Assembly (NCBI RefSeq): GCF_000518765.1
Contig: NZ_KI912490.1
Location: 364,997-428,996, forward strand
Direction of reading: 5' to 3'
Origin: Ruminococcus flavefaciens ATCC 19208
GTDB taxonomy: Bacteria; Bacillota; Clostridia; Oscillospirales; Ruminococcaceae
DNA length: 64,000 nucleotides
Under the pieces are notes generated by a model. The model did not search any database. It had not been told where the DNA came from and saw only the letters and a list, made by a program, of their open reading frames with translations. The stretch's first letter is position 1. Every line of letters starts with the position of its first letter. Shown one piece after another: positions 27,666 to 36,056 of this stretch. A program made the translations under genes and the position numbers.

Positions 27666-28595
27666 TCACCCCAGAACGTACATACCCGCAGTTCTGATCC
27701 ACGAGCTTTTGTGGATACCGTATTTCATATAGATCTTTAATCTTCCGATTTTGTTTTTATCTTTAAGCGAGCCGTAAACTGCAATAAGGGAATTCTTTTT
27801 AAGCTTGTAGATACGGGCAAATTCAGCAGCCTGCACCCAGCTTACATAGAGTGAGTGACGTACAAATTCTCTTCCCTTGCCGTTTATTCTGTTCCAGACC
27901 ATATTGGCACACATTTTATTTGCGCCAAGTGTATTTGAAGAATGCTGTCTGTAAAGTATGGTCGGCTTACTTATAAAGTACATTTTTCCGAAAGAAGCTG
28001 CAATAAGTGTCGCCCACCAATCATGCATGACCATTTTATCGGTACTCTTTGATAGGATAAATTTATCCCTCAGTGCTCTGTTTACCATCATAGTGCAGCC
28101 TGTGACTACATTATGTGCCAGAAGATGGGAGAGCCGCTTGTCACGGCAATGAAGCCGCTGATAAATGTCTGAGCTTTCTGATAGAACATTAAGTTTTTCA
28201 TCGACTATCTTCTGATCTGTATATACAAGACAGGGAATACTTTTGTCAGTTTCGATTTTCTTCATACAATGCAGAGAATGAGATACCTTTTCAGGTAACC
28301 ATACATCGTCCTGATCACAGCACATATAGTATTCTGCTTCAACTGCATCAAACAGAAAGCAGAAATTCTTACAGGCACTGCCGCTGGGAGCGCCTTCAAC
28401 AACTGCAAATTTGTCAGGGAAACGCTTGACATAATCATCTATCTGCTCCAATGAGCCGTCGGTCGAACCATCATCATGAATAAAGCATTTCCAGTCACCT
28501 GAAGTCTGCGCAAGTAAAGATTCCAGCTGTTGTTTAAGGTACTCTCCTCCGTTATATACAGCCAGAATGACAGCAATTTTTTTATCACACACCAT
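27666..28595 (-). CDS. GT2-family glycosyltransferase (rhamnosyltransferase-like)
   Basis: A 309-residue GT2 enzyme. It starts with IAVILAVYNGGEYLKQQLESL, has IHDDGSTDGS for nucleotide binding and CCDQDDVW as the metal-binding site, and the late HDWWATL block common in rhamnosyltransferase-like members. The longest frame starts at 28637, but GGAAGGA lies 9 bases before ATG 28595, which follows the previous stop after 2 bases. Last gene of the minus-strand glycan operon. Confidence 0.88.
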   Translation of the reverse strand: MVCDKKIAVILAVYNGGEYLKQQLESLLAQTSGDWKCFIHDDGSTDGSLEQIDDYVKRFPDKFAVVEGAPSGSACKNFCFLFDAVEAEYYMCCDQDDVWLPEKVSHSLHCMKKIETDKSIPCLVYTDQKIVDEKLNVLSESSDIYQRLHCRDKRLSHLLAHNVVTGCTMMVNRALRDKFILSKSTDKMVMHDWWATLIAASFGKMYFISKPTILYRQHSSNTLGANKMCANMVWNRINGKGREFVRHSLYVSWVQAAEFARIYKLKKNSLIAVYGSLKDKNKIGRLKIYMKYGIHKSSWIRTAGMYVLG

Positions 28596-28597
28596 TG

Positions 28598-29824
28598 TTA
28601 TATTCCTTCCGTAAAAACAGCAGCATATCTGTCGCAAATGTATTTCCAGCTGTAATTGTTTTCAATACGTGACGTTGACTTTTTACCGAATTCGTCAAGT
28701 ATTGACTGTGGCAAAACATCTGCCCTGTCGATCAATGATGACAGTGAACCGCTTTTCTTTGACCAATATAAAGCTGCATTCTTTCCGACTTCTCGGTTGA
28801 AGCTTACTCCGAGCAAAAGATTGAGCCGTGTACTTGCAAGAGCTTCAAGCAGGCTTGGATTTGTTCCGCCGACCTCATGTCCGTGAAGATAAGCATATGC
28901 ATTTTCTCTTATTCCTTTGAGAAGCTCCTTGTCATATACTGTTCCGACAAAATGTATTCTTTTGTCAGATGAAAAGTGAAGCTTGGTTTCAAGCTCTTCA
29001 TAAAAGCTGTTGTTTTGATTTGTTATCACAACAAGAGCTTTTTTTGTATGAGATGCCATGAATTCGCGCAGCATGATCTCGTAGTTGTTTTCAGGGACAA
29101 ATCGTCCGACTATCAGATAATACCCTTCAGCTTCAATATCCTTTTCCTTCAGCCATTCACTGACTCGTTTTTCAGTTTCGGGTGATGAATGAGAGGTATC
29201 TGCTCCGTATGCGATATAAACTGTTTTGGGAGATCTGCCTCCTGCACAGTGTCTGTCATAGTTTTTATGTATATACGATTCGATATTTGTTGAATCGCAG
29301 ATAACAAGATCAGCGTGTTTGACCATTAATCTTTCGGAGAGTTTCCAATAGCGGCGTACAGGAGCGCTCCATTTTGCCCTCTTCCATTCGTGACCGTCGG
29401 GATTGATATACAGCCTTGCACCGAGAGAGTGAAGCTTTCTGCAATAGGGGGCTATGAACGGACCTATGCGGCATGCCATTATGTAAACAATTGCATTCCT
29501 GATCTTTTTTTGTTTTATGATATTTATTGTTTTTTTCAGTGCAGTTATATCATAGTAAACTGCCTTTGCAGAGCCAAGCTTTTCAGGAACATTTATCCTG
29601 AAGCATAGTGCATTATGATAAGTAAACAAATTGTTCGATATCTGTTTTGCACCTTCCATTTCCGAAGGCTGTATACTTCCTTCACCGTTAGCCTTGCAGG
29701 CTACATAATAGACAAGACTGCTGTTGTTTTGATGATATTCGGTCAGCCTGTCAATAAACGTTTCATATCCGCCATAGGCTCCGAGAGATTTTGCTCCCAA
29801 AAGAAAAACATATTGTTTTTTCAC
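28598..29824 (-). CDS. DUF1972/GT4-family glycosyltransferase (Cps2T-like)
   Basis: A 408-residue GT-B enzyme. The N-terminal LLGAKSLGAYGGYETFIDRL is the DUF1972 pattern found in beta-1,4-rhamnosyltransferases such as streptococcal Cps2T; the second half holds LIVGRFVPENNYE and HEVGGTNPSLLEAL, the donor site with the ExxxxxxxE-like Glu. It should add the second sugar to a lipid-linked repeat unit. Start is GTG at 29824, 7 bases after AAGGAGA. The 122-base gap upstream contains an 8-bp hairpin (29858-29876) but no clear promoter. Confidence 0.85.
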   Translation of the reverse strand: MKKQYVFLLGAKSLGAYGGYETFIDRLTEYHQNNSSLVYYVACKANGEGSIQPSEMEGAKQISNNLFTYHNALCFRINVPEKLGSAKAVYYDITALKKTINIIKQKKIRNAIVYIMACRIGPFIAPYCRKLHSLGARLYINPDGHEWKRAKWSAPVRRYWKLSERLMVKHADLVICDSTNIESYIHKNYDRHCAGGRSPKTVYIAYGADTSHSSPETEKRVSEWLKEKDIEAEGYYLIVGRFVPENNYEIMLREFMASHTKKALVVITNQNNSFYEELETKLHFSSDKRIHFVGTVYDKELLKGIRENAYAYLHGHEVGGTNPSLLEALASTRLNLLLGVSFNREVGKNAALYWSKKSGSLSSLIDRADVLPQSILDEFGKKSTSRIENNYSWKYICDRYAAVFTEGI

Positions 29825-29946
29825 TATATTTCTCCTTTACGATTTTGTTCGTTTTTATTCTGTATTTGATACAGAAACGGTTCTTACATAATATACAGAA
29901 TGATGATTTATAAGGTATGTATTCAGAGTAATTGAATATCACATCG

Positions 29947-30786
29947 TTAATATTCAATATCATCAAATGTTAAAGTTCCGCAGCCGCCTGTGATATAAAT
30001 TGTTTCACCCACGATCATTCGCCCCATGCTGCTCGTTAAAAATACTGCAAGATTTGCGATCTCTTCAGCCGTAACATACCGTCCTGACGGCGACTTATCG
30101 TATGACAGATCACCGCCTGATTTTTCCAGCAGCATCCCTGAAGCCGTAGGACCTGGGGCAATACAGTTTACAACGATGCCATGTTTTATCAGCGATTTTG
30201 CGAAGCCTTTGGTAAAGCCCATTTCACTCCACTTTGAGACCATATATGGCGAGATCGCAGGTCTGTTTCCTGATACTGATGCAATATTCAATATATTTCC
30301 GCATATATGATTGGAAATAAGGTATTTCGCAAATACCTCAGAAAGCGTATAAGTTCCGATAACATTGGTCTTTATCACTTCCTTAAGATCATCAGCGTTT
30401 GTATTCGGAAACGGTTCACCTTTGGATATTCCCGCATTATTTATAAGAATATCAATTTTTCCGAATTTAGTATTATTAATTATTGACTCAAAGCCATCAC
30501 GCATCTTATCTGAATCACTGATATCAAGATTAAATGCTTCGGTATTACCGCCTATGGCTGTACGTGCTTCTTCTAATTTTGACATTGTTCTGCCGCAGAT
30601 TATTACATTTGCTTTATTGGCAGCACAGGCTTTTGCAATTGAGAGGCCTATACCGCTTCCGCCGCCTGTGATCAGTACAGTTTTGCCTTTAAGTATATCT
30701 CCCTGAGAAACAGGAACGGTTACGTATTCGGTTTTAGCGCATTTGCTGACAGCTTTCCTGATTTTTCGTTTTACTTTTCCTAACAT
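29947..30786 (-). CDS. Short-chain dehydrogenase/reductase
   Basis: A 279-residue SDR. After a basic N-terminal extension of about 30 residues come the cofactor loop TGGGSGIG, the NNAG motif, catalytic Ser in NIASVSG, and the YMVSK pair (YxxxK). It oxidises or reduces a hydroxyl or keto group using NAD(P). Its place directly after two ThDP proteins suggests that it reduces a keto product on a sugar; this is inference. The first codon of the longest frame is TTG; ATG 30786 next to it, after a GGGGTG site, is the likely start. Confidence 0.88.
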   Translation of the reverse strand: MLGKVKRKIRKAVSKCAKTEYVTVPVSQGDILKGKTVLITGGGSGIGLSIAKACAANKANVIICGRTMSKLEEARTAIGGNTEAFNLDISDSDKMRDGFESIINNTKFGKIDILINNAGISKGEPFPNTNADDLKEVIKTNVIGTYTLSEVFAKYLISNHICGNILNIASVSGNRPAISPYMVSKWSEMGFTKGFAKSLIKHGIVVNCIAPGPTASGMLLEKSGGDLSYDKSPSGRYVTAEEIANLAVFLTSSMGRMIVGETIYITGGCGTLTFDDIEY

Positions 30787-30799
30787 CAATTACACCCCA

Positions 30800-31729
30800 T
30801 CATTGCTTCAATATATACATAACAGGTCGGTCACTTTCTTCTGTAATTCTTTCTATATCATCAATTGTTCTTACGGAAAAGTTCAGATCCTCAGCAAGCA
30901 TCCGAAACATTTTTTCATTCTTTTCCGCCAAAATAATATATACTACTCTGTTATTCATTTCACGGTTGCCAAGAGTATTGATATCATGCAATGCACTTTT
31001 CTCAGTCACTATACCGATGTATTTTTTTCTCTTCTTAGCTAAAGATGCCCCCAGAACATATGCCAGACGACCTTCATGTCCGCCTGCACTGCCGCATATT
31101 ATTACGGCATCTGGAAGCAGATCAGCGGGAAGATAAATTTCGGGATCTATAAAAACAGCACATTCTTTATCAATTGCTTTGGATAGACTGAGAATAATAT
31201 CGTTGCATACCGTTTTGGGACATTCTGTTTTTGTAGTCACTATCTTATCCGAAATGAATTCGCAGTCTTTCCTCAGGTCAAAATCAATATGAGCAGCCTT
31301 TTTTATATCAAGTATCGAATCAGCTTTTCTGTGAAACTCTTCATTGTCATCAAAGCAGGTGATACGAGCTTTTTTGTATGAAGTATCGTTGAACTCGGTA
31401 TCTGAATCAAGTGCGATATCTGAAGTAATTGTAACAGCGATAACGGGCAGGTTACGATAATATGCTTCTGTCATTGCAGGCATAAAGCTTCTGTATTCGT
31501 TGTCGCCGTTTGTGCATATGACCACTGCTTCCGAAGCTTCGGCACTCATTCCTGTGGCTATGTATCCGACAGATCGTGCATCTTCATACTTATATATAAG
31601 AAAATCACGTTCTTCAGCTATAGAAATGAATTTTGAATCGGCAACGCTGTTTGTACATACGATTCGTTTTATATCTCTTTTGAGCAGTTCGTCAAGAAAA
31701 GAAGAGATATAGTATTCCATTGTCATCAT
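30800..31729 (-). CDS. ThDP-enzyme half-protein: PYR and middle domain only
   Basis: A 309-residue protein resembling the N-terminal part of acetolactate-synthase-like enzymes. EDARSVGYIATGMS carries the Glu that activates the thiamine pyrimidine ring, and AVVICTNGDNEYRSFMPAMTEAYYRNLPVIAVT matches the rest of a PYR domain in the neighbouring 571-residue enzyme. About 150 more residues follow, but the PP domain with the GD-x(25)-NN magnesium/diphosphate motif is absent. It could be a subunit of a heteromer with the neighbour or a regulatory paralogue. Starts 14 bases after the neighbour's stop, with GGGAG 10 bases before the ATG. Confidence 0.75.
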   Translation of the reverse strand: MMTMEYYISSFLDELLKRDIKRIVCTNSVADSKFISIAEERDFLIYKYEDARSVGYIATGMSAEASEAVVICTNGDNEYRSFMPAMTEAYYRNLPVIAVTITSDIALDSDTEFNDTSYKKARITCFDDNEEFHRKADSILDIKKAAHIDFDLRKDCEFISDKIVTTKTECPKTVCNDIILSLSKAIDKECAVFIDPEIYLPADLLPDAVIICGSAGGHEGRLAYVLGASLAKKRKKYIGIVTEKSALHDINTLGNREMNNRVVYIILAEKNEKMFRMLAEDLNFSVRTIDDIERITEESDRPVMYILKQ

Positions 31730-31743
31730 ATTAATATTTCTCC

Positions 31744-33459
31744 CTATTTCTTGATTATACTGCGCATGATCTTAAAAAGAACGGAACGCTTGATAATTTG
31801 TTTAAGTCGGCTATGTTTAACAGCTGCAATGGTTTTGACAAGACGCAGAGCTTCACATTCATCTTTGTCCGAAGTAAATACCTCAAGTATTACGGGGGTA
31901 TCTGAATGAGACAGCCACTCTTCACAGATACTGCGGTATTCTTCCTTTGAACTTGCAGTCAGATAACGTATACCTGAATTTGAAGCATAGTTTTTCAGCA
32001 GGCTTACGGATTTGCAGCCATTATGTCCTTGCGCAGCTATAAAATCATTTGCATCTTCGCCAAAGAAAACGCATCTGTGATTATATGTCTTGAACTCTGC
32101 TCCCATTCCGTTATTGATGACCATGATATGAACATTTGACGGGATATTTGCCAATACAGAGTTCTGATCATAGAAAAATGCCAGATCGCCTACTATTCCA
32201 TAGTATTCTTTTTCGGGATTGACCAGAGCTGCACCGATAAGAGATGATACACAGCCGTCTATACCAAAACCGCCCGTATTGCTGTAACAGCTTACAGTGC
32301 TGTTTGTTTCAAAGTAATTATAAGATCTGAGGGTGTTCAGTATTCCCAGATGCAGTACAGAATTATCAGGGAAAAGAGAAGCAGTCTGACTTGCGATCCA
32401 AAGGTTTGAAAAAGGCAGCTCAGGAATTTTTTCGGCTAAAGCATTTCTTTGCATTTGACAATCATTGAGCAGAGAATCGTTGAGTTTCTTTCCTTTTGAA
32501 TAGTGTGAAAAGAAATCGTATTCTTCCATTTCAAATACATAAGTCATTTTTCTGTATGTATCCCGAATTATTCCGTCAGGATTAACACGCCAGATTTCGC
32601 GGGCATCAAAAATAATATATGCACCTGAGATATATCCGATATGAATGACCAGATCAAATCTCTTTGAACTGAACTCTTTTTCCTGATCGTTCAGAAGATT
32701 TGCAAGAACGCGGTGCTTACCACGGTAATTGCTTGTCTGATCACATATAACAATTGCATTATGTATTTCGCAGAATGCTTCAATTGCGTCCTCTGTTTTT
32801 TTGTCAAAGACAGAGTGAGCCCCGACAAAGACACATATTTTAATATCTGAAGGTATTGAGGGAAAAACGTCATTGACAAGAATCCGATTAATAACGCGAT
32901 ATTGCGGCAATGTCTTAACCGAAAAATCATTGCTGAAAAGAGTTACCATATTAAGGTGAACAGGTCCTTTGTTATTATGCCACAGCTCAAGTATTGCATT
33001 ATTAATATTTGTAATTGTACTTTCTTCATCATTTGCAGATACTACAGTCGGAACCTGCACACTCAGCTTCACAACATTTTCACTCTGAACAGAACGGTCA
33101 AGCTGCTGCGGAGAAAACTGATATGTATTTCCGAGATGCTGCGATGCAGTTACTGCAAGGATAGGCAAATGCTTTTTATAGGCTTCGGTCAGTCCTGAAA
33201 CATAATTTCTTGATGATGTCGCACCTGTACATGATAATACTACTGCTTCACCTGTTTCTTCTGACAGGCCACATGCCATATATGCTGCTGCTCTTTCATC
33301 AACAGCAGAATAGACTGTAAAAAACGGGTCATTCTGGACTGAAGCAACAAAGGTGACATTAGTTCCGCCGGGTGATGCAATAACGTATCTGATATTATGC
33401 TGTTTCAATAATGATATTAAGATAAGAGTATTCTTTTCTATGGTGTTATTAATATTCAT
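31744..33459 (-). CDS. Thiamine-diphosphate-dependent enzyme, acetolactate-synthase-like
   Basis: A 571-residue complete ThDP enzyme. PYR domain: ASPGGTNVTF and the catalytic Glu in AVDERAAAYMACGL; middle domain about 200-340; PP domain: IVGDLAFFYDQNSV to VINNGMG, the GD...NN magnesium/diphosphate signature. Relatives in surface-polysaccharide loci include YerE-type enzymes, which attach a two-carbon unit from pyruvate to a keto sugar. Substrate here is unknown. The longest frame starts at 33510, but ATG 33459 forms an ATGA overlap with the flippase stop and is preferred. A basic C-terminal tail (about 35 residues) is present. Confidence 0.85.
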   Translation of the reverse strand: MNINNTIEKNTLILISLLKQHNIRYVIASPGGTNVTFVASVQNDPFFTVYSAVDERAAAYMACGLSEETGEAVVLSCTGATSSRNYVSGLTEAYKKHLPILAVTASQHLGNTYQFSPQQLDRSVQSENVVKLSVQVPTVVSANDEESTITNINNAILELWHNNKGPVHLNMVTLFSNDFSVKTLPQYRVINRILVNDVFPSIPSDIKICVFVGAHSVFDKKTEDAIEAFCEIHNAIVICDQTSNYRGKHRVLANLLNDQEKEFSSKRFDLVIHIGYISGAYIIFDAREIWRVNPDGIIRDTYRKMTYVFEMEEYDFFSHYSKGKKLNDSLLNDCQMQRNALAEKIPELPFSNLWIASQTASLFPDNSVLHLGILNTLRSYNYFETNSTVSCYSNTGGFGIDGCVSSLIGAALVNPEKEYYGIVGDLAFFYDQNSVLANIPSNVHIMVINNGMGAEFKTYNHRCVFFGEDANDFIAAQGHNGCKSVSLLKNYASNSGIRYLTASSKEEYRSICEEWLSHSDTPVILEVFTSDKDECEALRLVKTIAAVKHSRLKQIIKRSVLFKIMRSIIKK

Positions 33460-34958
33460 TTCTTTATAACCTTTCTTAATGTTTTGAACATATCTCTGTT
33501 TACCAGACAATTTATAAAGAATACACCTACAGCAATTATGACAGTAATAAGAGCACCATATTCAAAAAATACAAGATAGCTGTTAATATCAAGGTCGATC
33601 ATATCTTTAAAAAACACGACAGTACCGAATATTAAATAATTGATCCCTAAAACAGATATAGTTTTAAATGGCTTTCTTTTCATTATAATGATGTCAGAAA
33701 TATAATTGCAATAAATTATTTTGATCGGCAATGCACATATAGTTGCTATTATTACTCCTGTTATTCCGAATATATTTACAAGGATAACAGATAATACTAA
33801 GTTTACCGCTGCTTCGATTATATTGATCTTTAGTGCAGGCTTCTGACGTCCTGCAACTCCAATGAGGTTTCCGCCGATATATCTCGACCATGTCAGCAGC
33901 TGTATCAGACTGAAGCATATGGGTAAATATCTGTGAAAATAATTAATATCGGATATGTCCTTTGTATATAGCTTTACAAACGGTATTATCATAATGTATG
34001 CTACGGATATCAATACAGTTATACTTGCCATAAAAAAGCTATTGAAGGTATCGTGCATTTTTTTATACTTTTCAATACTTTCATGGTATGCAATACCAAG
34101 ATTATAAAATGTTGCCTGATAAACTGCATTCAATAAGCCGCTTAACGCTATAAATACCATATTATACACTGAATAGACACTTGATGCTGCAGTGGACAGA
34201 AAAATAGACAGAACTAACATATCGGTAGCCGAAAAAACAGTCCATGTGATCTCGGAAATCACATAGGCAGTTCTATCAGGCAGTGTTGCGGTATCGGGAG
34301 CTGCATCATATCTGATCCATTGATATTTCTTTCCTAAATAAACTTTATATATAAATAGTTTTATAAGTGAAACGAAGAAAATTCCTATCTGGATAAATGC
34401 AATATTGATCCCTGACAGTATGAGTATGATCTTTACAGCATAACATAAAATAATCGAGATCATATTTATGATATTTACTACATATATTTCGCCTTTTGCA
34501 TTTAAAAAGCAGGTCCATGTATTAATAAAATAGAATGATATTACACTTGTAAGTCCCTCAAATATTATATAAAAGAATACAGTACCGAATGAGATTTCGG
34601 TCTTTAGCAAAAATGGCATTACGATCGCAAATATGCAGACGCAAAAAAGATAATAAACAGATATTTTTCTGTAATACCTTTTTGCTACCGACATCCAATA
34701 TGATATTTTTTCTTTATCATCAGTGGAAACAGGTTTGTAAAGCATATTTCTTGCCGCCGAACTTATACCTGCTTCCAATAATGCAAGATATGTAAAAACC
34801 TGTGAAATAGTGCTGATAAGTCCGTTAGTATCAGAACCATAATTCACAAGGACTATTCTCGGTATACATAAACCAAATACTATTGTAATCAACTGACTGA
34901 AAAAGCCTACAAAGGCATTTATAACTAATCTTTTTTTCTTATCCATATTATCAATCAT
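33456..34958 (-). CDS. Polysaccharide flippase, MATE/Wzx-like
   Basis: A 500-residue integral membrane protein with about 12-14 hydrophobic segments and the N-terminal pattern of oligosaccharide flippases (FFSQLITIVFGLCIPRIVL, then NGLISTISQVFTYLALLEAGI). It should move the lipid-linked repeat unit across the membrane. No strong ribosome binding site was seen; ATG 34946 (MDKKKRL) is an alternative start. It is the first gene of the minus-strand operon, which continues through the ThDP proteins. Confidence 0.87.
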   Translation of the reverse strand: MIDNMDKKKRLVINAFVGFFSQLITIVFGLCIPRIVLVNYGSDTNGLISTISQVFTYLALLEAGISSAARNMLYKPVSTDDKEKISYWMSVAKRYYRKISVYYLFCVCIFAIVMPFLLKTEISFGTVFFYIIFEGLTSVISFYFINTWTCFLNAKGEIYVVNIINMISIILCYAVKIILILSGINIAFIQIGIFFVSLIKLFIYKVYLGKKYQWIRYDAAPDTATLPDRTAYVISEITWTVFSATDMLVLSIFLSTAASSVYSVYNMVFIALSGLLNAVYQATFYNLGIAYHESIEKYKKMHDTFNSFFMASITVLISVAYIMIIPFVKLYTKDISDINYFHRYLPICFSLIQLLTWSRYIGGNLIGVAGRQKPALKINIIEAAVNLVLSVILVNIFGITGVIIATICALPIKIIYCNYISDIIIMKRKPFKTISVLGINYLIFGTVVFFKDMIDLDINSYLVFFEYGALITVIIAVGVFFINCLVNRDMFKTLRKVIKK

Positions 34959-35055
34959 TCAAAGAATCAGTAAGCTATTTTGAATTCTCCCTGTTTTTAT
35001 TGTAATATTTCCGATCACAGCTGAACCGATCGGACTAATTTAATACATTAATTAC

Positions 35056-35084
35056 ATTATAACACTAAAATTAATATTATACAA
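35056..35084 (-). promoter_or_regulatory. Promoter of the minus-strand glycan operon
   Basis: On minus, TTGTAT, 17 bases, TATAAT with an upstream TGT. The leader to the flippase ATG is about 90 bases. Confidence 0.6.
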
Positions 35085-35181
35085 CGCTTTTGTCAGTTAT
35101 AATTTTTTATTTTTTGTATTTCATCTGCTGATTGAAAACATGTCGGAATATGGGATTGTATTTGTTGTTTGTAATACTTAT

Positions 35182-35229
35182 AAAAAGAAAGCAGGCGTTT
35201 CTTCTGTCCGAGAAAACGCCCGCTTTCTT
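35182..35229 (-). terminator. Second minus-strand hairpin terminator upstream of the glycan operon
   Basis: An 8-bp outer stem (35185-35192 with 35222-35229) plus 7 inner pairs after one mismatch, followed on minus by TTTTT. It lies about 230 bases past the flavodoxin terminator and 100 bases before the flippase promoter. Confidence 0.6.
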
Positions 35230-35257
35230 GTGTTAATACACATATTTAAAGAGAAAA

Positions 35258-35413
35258 ATGAAAAAAGCAGCAAAATTTATAATATACAGCTTTCAGGCTT
35301 TACCTGATACCGAGCATGAGAATAATTATACTGTACATTGCTTTCATATATATAATCGTTTCAGCAAGGGAAAAAATGACAATTTGGAAAAAAATCGTGA
35401 AATCTTACAATAA
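35258..35413 (+). other. Possible 51-codon ORF in the 34959-35492 gap
   Basis: This 534-base gap holds the glycan operon promoter, two minus terminators and this weak plus-strand ORF (starts MKKAAKFIIYSFQ, ends at TAA 35413). An AAAGAGA sequence lies before the ATG. No family was recognised and no promoter was seen. It may be chance or a relic at the edge of the transferred locus. Confidence 0.2.
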
Positions 35414-35458
35414 AGGATATGCTTTTATGTATGTTTTGAATATGAGTTAAGAAGAATG

Positions 35459-35489
35459 AAAAAGCTCCTCCGGATTAACGAAGGAGCTG
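35459..35489 (-). terminator. Terminator after the flavodoxin gene
   Basis: A 7-bp stem (35464-35470 with 35483-35489) followed on minus by TTTTTC, directly after the flavodoxin stop. Confidence 0.75.
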
Positions 35490-35492
35490 ATC

Positions 35493-36023
35493 TTATTTTT
35501 TCATATAAGCAACTATTGGTTCGATATATTTTGGATTTGAAAAATCATGGGATTCCGAAATAGCTTCGATCATAGCTTTTTCGTCCTCGTCTTTTGTTTT
35601 CTTGCCTTTCAGCATAGCTGAAAAGGTTTTCATAAGCATTTTTGAACCCAGTGACATTTTTTCATAATCAAGTCCGCCCTGACAATAAAAAGCCTTTGCG
35701 TACTTTTTCTGTTCATCGGTGAGGGCCCTGTCCAGCAGCTTATCAACGCCCGAATAAAATGCAGGGCTTGCGCCAACACCAAAAATAGCTAATTTCTTGT
35801 CTTTCCAGCCTTCTATCCTGTTTGTGAACCAATCGGCACGGTTTATCTTTTCAACAGATACCCAGCCGCCATATATAATAGCGTCATAATCTTTGAAATA
35901 AGAGTCTTCTTTTTTTATCGCTTTCTTTATGGATATCATTTCTGCTTTGAGTTCATCAGCGATCCATTCTGCGTATCTTTCGGTAAATCCGGTCTGTGAT
36001 GAATAAATAATCAGTGTTTTCAT
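35493..36023 (-). CDS. Flavodoxin-fold protein (flavodoxin domain)
   Basis: A 176-residue cytoplasmic protein with a flavodoxin fold: the FMN-phosphate loop SSQTGFTERYAEWIA at the N-terminus, DAIIYGGWV in the middle, and AIFGVGASPAF after it. The pattern is close to the HemG-like flavodoxin-domain proteins of Clostridia. It likely carries electrons or binds FMN as a reductase partner. It starts 33 bases after metY with an AAGGAG site, so it belongs to the HD-metY-flavodoxin operon. Confidence 0.88.
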   Translation of the reverse strand: MKTLIIYSSQTGFTERYAEWIADELKAEMISIKKAIKKEDSYFKDYDAIIYGGWVSVEKINRADWFTNRIEGWKDKKLAIFGVGASPAFYSGVDKLLDRALTDEQKKYAKAFYCQGGLDYEKMSLGSKMLMKTFSAMLKGKKTKDEDEKAMIEAISESHDFSNPKYIEPIVAYMKK

Positions 36024-36056
36024 ATAAACTCCTTTTAAGAAAACTCACAAAGAGCC

